Source of the DNA: Leptodactylus fallax
Lineage: Eukaryota > Chordata > Amphibia > Anura > Leptodactylidae
Assembly (NCBI GenBank): GCA_947044405.1
Contig: CAMRHE010000506.1
Location: 740,001 to 804,000 of the forward strand
Length of the DNA stretch: 64,000 nucleotides
Reading direction: 5' to 3'
The position numbers were made by a program, and so were the translations under genes. Position 1 is the first letter of the stretch. Every line of letters begins with the position of its first letter. Positions 57,590 through 64,000 of the stretch are shown here, in pieces. The notes under the pieces were generated by a model. That model was not told where the DNA came from. It saw only the letters and a list, made by a program, of their open reading frames with translations, and did not search any database.

Positions 57590-58314
57590 CAGGGCCAGCA
57601 TCAGCACCTGCCAAACCCGGGCAAGCGTTGGGGACCCAAGCTCCAAGCTTTTTTTAAATAGGCCGTTACATGCTGGAGTAACACCAGCAGGTAATGGGCC
57701 CTATTTACCGACTGATCCCCGATCCTGCCCAAGCTCACACCAGCTTTCCCAGGGGGACCCATGTGTCTCATATCACATTGCTGACGTGGAACATTATACT
57801 GTGTGGAGGGGCTGCTATGGGACATTATACTATGTGCAGGGGCCACCGTGGGACATTATACTGTTTGAAGGGGCACTATGGGACATTATACTGTATGCAT
57901 GGGCTGCTGTGGGACAATATACTTTGTACAGGGGCCGCTATGGGACATTATACTGTGTGGAGGGGCTGCTATGGGACATTATACTATGTGCAGGGGCCAC
58001 TGTGAGACATTATACTGTTTGGAGGGGCACTATGGGACATTATACTGTGTGCATGGGCTGCTGTGGGACAATATACTTTGTGCAGTGGCCGCTATGGGAT
58101 ATTATACTGTGTAAAGTGGCTGCTATTGGACATTATATTGTGTGCGGTGGCCGCTATGGGACATTATACTATATGGGAGCGCCATGGGACATTATACTGT
58201 GTGGAGCCAATGTGGGACATTATAGTGTGTGTAAATATGACGTTATACTGTATGGGGGCAGGAAAGGGGGAGTTATGCTGTGTGGGGAGCAAGACTTTGC
58301 TAATTACACCCCTG
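57590..58314. mobile_element. Probable mosaic hAT-like element with a 31-bp array
   Basis: The left end is CAGGGCCAGCATCAGCACC and the right end is CTAATTACACCCCTG, related to the CAGTGGCGTAAC type at 29082. The flanks ACAGAGAA and TATGTATA do not match, so the two ends may come from different elements. Its interior (TAGGCCGTTACATGCTGG, ACACCAGCAGGTAATGGGCC) matches 29705-29752 in reverse. Confidence 0.6.
57785..58290. repeat. 31-bp minisatellite, related to the hAT-composite array
   Basis: Units such as GGGACATTATACTGTGTGGA + GGGGCTGCTAT, with GGGGCCACCGTGGGACATTA variants. These are recognisably related to GGGGCCACTGTGGGCATATA at 22.8-23.9 kb. About 16 units. Confidence 0.88.
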
Positions 58315-58424
58315 TATGTATAAATATAAATATATCTGTGGGGGGCCACTCAGTTTCTGCATTGAGCACTTCCATTAATACAGATTAAAGCATTCATTGC
58401 ACTGTTAATAGTATCAGTCCCTGT

Positions 58425-58765
58425 TCACACTGGAATCTGGAACTGATTTTACACTGGATTTTGTCCCCAAATGGGCAGCAGATTCTTCCTTTATTCTATC
58501 TCCCATTAAAAACAATTGGGGCAGGACGCTAAAAAAAAAAAAAGCAACCTGCTGGATCTTGCCACAGATTCTACAGCTGATTCGGAGGCCGCGGCTTGAG
58601 ACTCCCCACTGGTTAGACTTGTTCATTTAGTTCTAGTCAGTGGTGGAAAGCCGCTATGGAATAGTGATATTCTGTATGCCCTGCATCCACCATCGTGAAC
58701 CGGGAGCAAAACATAAAGAAGAATCCGGGGCAGATGGCCGCCTCACATTCCTCTTTACTTTCTGA
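58425..58765. repeat. Dispersed repeat R3, copy 2
   Basis: Shares with 53890-54170 the words GGAACTGATTTTACACTGGATT, GGACGCTAAAAAAAA, TTGCCACAGATTCTACAGCTG and CCGCCTCACATTCCTCTTTAC. Confidence 0.65.
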
Positions 58766-58984
58766 TGTATGAACAGGTTTTGTCTACTTGTATGGAATGG
58801 ACTGTATTAAAGTCTACTCCAGTAGGCCCGCCTCAGCAAAAAATACCCACTTTTGGTTGTTTTTTTTCTGCAGTGCGCATGAGTTACTCCAAAAGGGGCC
58901 CACTGAGGCCCTGTCTCTCAAGGGCTCAAACATACCTGGAACCGACCCTGGGGCCAGCTTTACCCCTTTGCCTCTCCTGGCAGC

Positions 58985-59130
58985 ATGAATACAGTATTCC
59001 AGACTGTGCAGGGACACACCCTCAAGTGGTAACACCCAATTGTCAATTTATTCATAAAGTTCCATAAGGAATAACAGAAGAACGGCAAAACACAGAATTA
59101 TAAAAAAAAAAAAAAAAAGATGCTGCAGAA
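58985..59130. repeat. Dispersed repeat R4, copy 1
   Basis: CCAGACTGTGCAGGGACACACCC, GTGGTAACACCCAATTGTCAA and GGAATAACAGAAGAA are the inverted counterpart of 59735-59900. Confidence 0.65.
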
Positions 59131-59734
59131 TTGCAATTGATGAAGAATATTTTAGTAAAATAGACATGTCTGGAGGAGTGACAGGTTCTCTTCAAGTGAG
59201 AAATGAGCTTTGAACTTCTCATGTGGTCCAGCTGCTTTCTTTTCCAGGAAGGCAGGGACAGGAGGGGATGTACTTTTGACCAAGAAGAAATCCACTGGAA
59301 ATGTTGGATAAGTTCTTGGCTCATGAAACAGATCCCAAAAGTTTTTATTTAACCTAAAATGCCTATGAAGACTGATCCAGAAGAATGGAAAAAACATTTT
59401 ATGACATTTGTATTAACACTAAGAACAGCACGTGTCAATATAATAATCAATAAATACTGTGGTCTTTCCAGTCACACCATGAGCAATATAAACCATATTC
59501 AGTTTCTCTCCAGGGTCCTCTATACTATTGTATATATGTCAGGCTTACTGGTTGCCGATCTGTGAATAACATGTTATATTAGACAAAGGGGACTCGTCTG
59601 AACAGAATTTTTTAATTATCTCAGTATTTATTTAAAGAAGACTTTACAGCTCTCCAGACATGACTGTTTTTGCAAATATTTGTATTCCCCATAATATAAA
59701 AATTCTGCATAGTCTTTTTTGGAATGTTACATTC
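59131..59734. other. No gene seen
   Basis: Unique sequence. Minus-strand open frames overlapping at 59052-59397 show no domain. Confidence 0.5.
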
Positions 59735-59900
59735 CTCTGTTATTCTCTGAATAAATCGACAGCTGGGTGTTACCAGTTGGGAGGCGTGTCCCTGCATAGT
59801 CTGATACTGTCCAATCAGTGCTGCCGGTATTAGATTGTGGAGGGACACACCCCTTACACAAGGAAAATGATAACACTTAGTTGTCAATATATTTATTAGT
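59735..59900. repeat. Dispersed repeat R4, copy 2 (both arms)
   Basis: CTCTGTTATTCTCTGAATAAAT, GGTGTTACCAGTTGGGAGGC, GTGTCCCTGCATAGTCTG, then GGAGGGACACACCCCTTACAC and GATAACACTTAGTTGTCAATATATTTAT. The two ends are inverted copies of each other, a fold-back element of about 170 bp. Confidence 0.68.
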
Positions 59901-59979
59901 GTTGGTTGAACCTTGTAAAATTGGTCTTGAGAATATTTCTGGCAGTTTCGTTTCGGGTTGTGTTTGGTGAGAACCAGAT

Positions 59980-60060
59980 CTGCTACTATTATAATCTGGG
60001 GTCTAGATCCCAGGGTATAATAAGCAGAGCCCCAGGGGAGGTGCATAAACATAAGACTTG
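59980..60060. repeat. CTCTGGGGTCT-type hairpin module, isolated
   Basis: ACTATTATAATCTGGGGTCT with AGATCCCAGGGTATAATAAG, then CCCAGGGGAGGTGCATAAACATAAG. It matches the hairpin and flank at 29.27-29.34 kb inside the 29082 element, but no hAT ends are visible here. Confidence 0.65.
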
Positions 60061-60339
60061 TGCACCTCTTCTGGGCTCCATCGTGGTGGCCTGTGATAGG
60101 GTCTCAGCAATCGTGCCAATGTCATGGCACTTAGGTGTAAACGGTTTGAGGGTGGCAACCCCCAAAAATTTCAGATTCGGACCCAAAACATTTGAAAAAT
60201 TCATAACAAAACTGGCTCATGACGAACCTGTTTGCTTATCCCTAATATTCATAAATGTTCAGGAAGAAAAACAGGAATGACACAATGTATACTTATAAGA
60301 AAGGATGGTCCAGAATTGTTTTACGGAGAAAACAATTAT

Positions 60340-61425
60340 TTACTAAAAATGACGTATCGGGAGAGGTGACAGGTATTTAATTATGTAAATATGGTGGGCA
60401 CTCAGGAGCTGAGCAGCTGTCATAGCCACAGGGTCTCTGCTGTATTATACAGCAAAGACCCTCTCTAATAATTGATATCAGAGCCTGCAAAGCTGACAGA
60501 GGTGCCATTTTCCTGGCGGCCATTTTGGAGAGGATTCCAAGCACCAGGAACGAGATCTGGCGCTAGCGATCCATTTCCATGACAACTGGGAGCCTATTGA
60601 AGGCTCCCAGGCTTGTTTGGCATTAACTTCTATTACAGGCTGTCCTATGCAGCCTGTAATAGTGCTGGTAATTTGCAATACTTTAGCATTGCATTAGTGA
60701 TCAGATGCCCTGTGGTTCAAGACACCTAGGGGGTCTAATAATTACAGTTAAAAAAAATATATATAAAAAATAAATAAATAAAAATTTGATTTACCCCTTT
60801 CCGTAGAACACATATAAAAGTAAAAAAATACTGTGAAATACATACACATTAGGTATCCCTGTATCCAAAAACACCCAGTCTACAAACGTATAAAATATAA
60901 AAATGTAAAATATAAAAATATTTTTCCCATACGGTGAACGCTGTAGTGGGAAAAAAAAATCAAAAGAGACAGTCTGCTGTTTTTTTGCTGTTTCGCCCCC
61001 GTTAAAAATTTTAATAAAAACAAATGTTATGCATCCCCATATATGGAAATATAAAACAGCTACAGAATTGTCAGAATTTGGCAACGTTAAGAAAAAATTT
61101 TTGGGATTTCTTTGAAGGGGTTATAACGTAAATAAAACAATATAAATTTTGTATCCCTGGAACCATATCGACCCGTAGAATACAGGTGACATGTCATTTT
61201 GTCTGCACAGTGAACCTCATATAAACAATGCCCGCAACAAAGTTGCACAAATGTACTTTTTCTCCAATTCCACCCCGTTCTGAATTTTTTTTCAAGCTTC
61301 CCACAACATTGTATGGAATATTAAAATGTACAATTATGAAGAACAGTTTGGGGTGTGGAAAGTGGGGATTCAAAAATGAAAATCGAAAAAAGCCTGCAGA
61401 GGGAAGGAGCTAAAGAGGTTAAGGA
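60340..61425. repeat. Decayed interspersed DNA repeat (putative)
   Basis: GC-richer head (CATTTTCCTGGCGGCCATTTTGG, GGGAGCCTATTGAAGGCTCCC hairpin), then AT-rich sequence with CCCATACGGTGAACGCTGTAG, CGCCCCCGTTAAAAATTTT and CGACCCGTAGAATACAGGTG words. I associate this arrangement from memory with a common hyloid frog repeat. Boundaries and class are uncertain; there is no protein. Confidence 0.4.
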
Positions 61426-63185
61426 TTAAAAAAAAACATGGATGTCTTCTTCCAAAAATAGTGCTAATTCTGTTTTGTAGCTCAGCCCTATTCACATCAG
61501 TGGAGCTGAACTGAAATGCCCAGCACAACACAAGGACAGATGCGGCACTATTTCTGGATGAAAACAGATATGTTTTTTTCTAATCATAAACAGCCCCTCT
61601 AAGGAACAATGGTATGGGATTCTATTTCATCCACATGAAGGTAATCTTAGTAATATTTAGAGAAAAACACTGCCATCATTGAAGACAATTCCAAGATTGA
61701 TGAGAAATAAAATAGCTGAAATCTGTCAAGAGAAGTTAATAAAGGCACAAATAACGTTCCAGGACTTCATGAAACCATGCTGAGAATCATTTTGTACAAA
61801 ATGTGAAGACGTGTATATTATAATACTAAAACTATTCCAAAAACATAGCAGGTTCAGAAATGAAGAAAAATCAGAAATTCACATGACCTGCCAAAAGAGC
61901 AACCAAACAGCTATAAGCTATTAACATTTGTAGACTTGAGTGCAGATGTGGTTACAACTGGAGGGATTTGGGGTTGACGTCCATGGGGTGCCCTAGTTTT
62001 TTGACCCTTATGTAGAAGATTCACCAGATCATGGACCTCAGATTCAGTAGCATTAACAGTAGAGGTGCAAGACCAGATGGGCGCTCAGGTACACTGACAC
62101 CAGGAACAGACTAGGAGCATAGAGACCGGTACCGTATGTCCAAGCCTTTGTAGCTTCATTTATGGTCAATGTTTATGATGATGAACCAGAGGTTGTAAGC
62201 AGGGCTATGGAGTTAGTAGGCCAAACCTAATGAAATTTGTTTTGCGAATATTTGTGAAGTTCGGCCCTCCTGTTTGTTTCCTACCGAATTTCTTTCGATA
62301 GAATCAGAAGTGCTATTATTATACTCTGGGGTTTAATCATCCTTTTCAGGCCTCTGTCTGATGTCATCTGCCCCGAGGTCACCACTGAGACCTGTGATTG
62401 GGCCTCAGCGGTCACATGGGGCGTACCAAGCATCATGATGGCATGACACTTGGCACGCCCCATTTGACCACATTGCGATAAAAAAAGAAGCTGAAAAACT
62501 GATTTATAAGCAAGTAGCTACAAGTACATAAATCTGATAGTGTTTTGGCCAATGTATTACATTATTTTCTTGTATTATATAATACAGATATCACATATTG
62601 CTTAATATAAAGTGTACAGTAGAGTATTGCCAGCACCAAATAATATGGAGGAAAGATGTTACCAGTGCGCTCTATTCAATATCACTAGCTAACCACAAGT
62701 TATGTCTAAGCAAAATAAATATCAACAACCCTCCTGGGCCAAATGGCAGAAATGTTTGTGTGCTGAAGAAATTACAGTACATGTCCGCTTCTTAGCACCA
62801 TGTTATGGCTCAAACAGAAAATTAATCTATGCAAACAACTAAGAAACTCTGCAAATATAGTGTATTTTCTATGTTGTGCTGATACTGATTTTTAGTTACA
62901 GTCTGTATCATTGTCAAAGCTGCATTCACAATTCTGCAGACTTCAGAGCTGAACTCTCCCAGCATTTTTTGCTGGATCTTGTAGGAACAGTGTTGAGTTG
63001 CTTTAATTTTGTCAAATTGACCAAAATATTACATGCAACATAATATATTCTGCACAAGTCAATTCTTTCTTAAAACATAGTAGTCATGCCTGTGACAGTA
63101 AACTGCTTATAATAGTTATGTAGCCACATCCCTTACAAAAATCTAAAAAAAAAAAACCTGACATATGTGAACAAGATCAAATATA
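61426..63185. other. No gene seen; scattered repeat debris
   Basis: TAGCTCAGCCCTATTCACATCAGTGG at about 61480-61505 and CTATTATTATACTCTGGGGTTTAATC at 62313-62338 are fragments of repeats seen elsewhere. The latter is followed by GGCCTCAGCGGTCACATGGG, close to the core of the hAT composites. The rest is unique. Confidence 0.5.
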
Positions 63186-63189
63186 TATC

Positions 63190-63500
63190 TCTAGCATCTG
63201 TAATATATATATATATATATAAATAATTTAATATTTCTAATCTATATGTATATTTTATCTAATATGTATCTATAATCTAAATATCAATCTATATATCTAA
63301 TCTCTGTCTATAATCTATATATCTAATATCTATCTCTAATTTATATAGTAATATATCTCTAAGTTATATATTGATCTATCATATCTATTTCTAAGCTATA
63401 TATTGATCTATCTAATAGATAGATAAGATCAAGATATAACTCAGAGATAGAATCAAGATATAGCTCAGAGATATATCTATCTCTGAGTTATATCCTGATC
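63190..63500. repeat. AT-rich degenerate tetranucleotide DNA with inverted repeat
   Basis: ATCAAGATATAACTCAGAGATAG (about 63427-63450) and ATCAAGATATAGCTCAGAGATA (about 63451-63472) are direct copies. TATCTCTGAGTTATATCCTGAT (about 63478-63499) is their inverse, allowing alternative hairpins beside the microsatellite. Confidence 0.75.
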
Positions 63501-63563
<63 letters not shown>

Positions 63564-63579
63564 CTGTATCTAACAATTG

Positions 63580-63619
<40 letters not shown>

Positions 63620-63671
63620 ATCTATCTACCTACCTACTCTATCTATCTACCTACTCTATCTATCTACCTAC

Positions 63672-63716
<45 letters not shown>

Positions 63717-63763
63717 ATCTGTCTATCTATCTATCTATCTATCTATCTCTCTATCTATCTATT
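63501..63763. repeat. (ATCT)n microsatellite
   Basis: A long run of ATCT with interruptions, including several ACCTACTCT steps at about 63627-63675. The Tyr/Leu/Ser-rich open frame over it is an artefact. Confidence 0.95.
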
Positions 63764-64000
63764 ATATATTAATCTATGTAAACTGTAAATTTGGTAACTA
63801 AATTTGCTTTTGAGCAACTAAAGAGAATAGGTAAATTGACGTTCCCATTGAGTTTTATAGGCTAGTGGATTGTAGGCATCTACAAAGTCTGTGGGTTCAG
63901 GGCTAGAGGGGGGATTAGGTAGAATAGGCAGCGGTTTAGGGTGTCATGGAAGGGGGGGCTAGAATTGTATAAAATTCTATGTCCATTGTATGAGCAAGAA
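63764..64000. other. No gene seen
   Basis: Short unique stretch to the window edge. Confidence 0.5.

Noticed and set aside
63577..63801. Tyr/Leu/Ser-rich 74-codon frame
   Set aside because: It is a translation of the ATCT microsatellite.

Overview
The window looks like non-genic DNA from a frog, probably a neobatrachian; this is an inference. It is built almost entirely of repeats found in amphibian genomes: Tc1/mariner, hAT-type and TTAA-type DNA transposons, fold-back elements, L2/Rex1-like and CR1/L2-like retrotransposon remnants and a V-SINE. I found no complete host gene, rRNA, tRNA or CRISPR array. The only substantial protein homology is to transposases and reverse transcriptases, and every complete-length copy is broken.

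Layout. From 1 to about 13.0 kb lies one minisatellite with 78/84-bp units. A Tc1-family transposon with 268-bp terminal inverted repeats (2870-4498) and a CAGGG...CCCTG MITE are inserted in it. A segment of about 2.0 kb, from inside the transposase gene through the MITE, is present three times in tandem (3435 to about 9438). The Tc1 transposase has DD38E spacing, unlike the DD34E Tc1 elements further right. From 13 to 22 kb there is a 5'-truncated L2/Rex1-like LINE, a 22-bp minisatellite and a V-SINE. A 4.2-kb composite element with hAT-like ends and a perfect 8-bp target duplication lies at 22061-26280. A second copy (33784-37540), in inverted orientation and with its own 8-bp duplication, lies inside the transposase gene of a DD34E Tc1 element (33391-38755). 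Each composite carries a 30/31-bp minisatellite and nested palindromic TTAA elements. Related 31-bp arrays occur in two further hAT-like elements (29.1 kb and 57.8 kb).

From 38.8 to 64 kb there is a young long palindrome (39390-39795), another DD34E Tc1 copy (50310-51919), a CR1/L2 remnant (47.56-48.69 kb), a TTAA element (52161-52658), a 31-bp minisatellite (56.2-57.3 kb), several fold-back repeats and an ATCT microsatellite at the right edge.

What ties the window together is nested mobile DNA rather than a pathway. Insertion order can be read at several places: hAT composite into Tc1, hAT element into fold-back repeat, and Tc1 plus MITE into minisatellite followed by tandem duplication. 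The most unusual signals are the mobile composite with its internal minisatellite, and repeated near-consensus 5' splice-site sequences that face outward from GC-rich cores in these elements.
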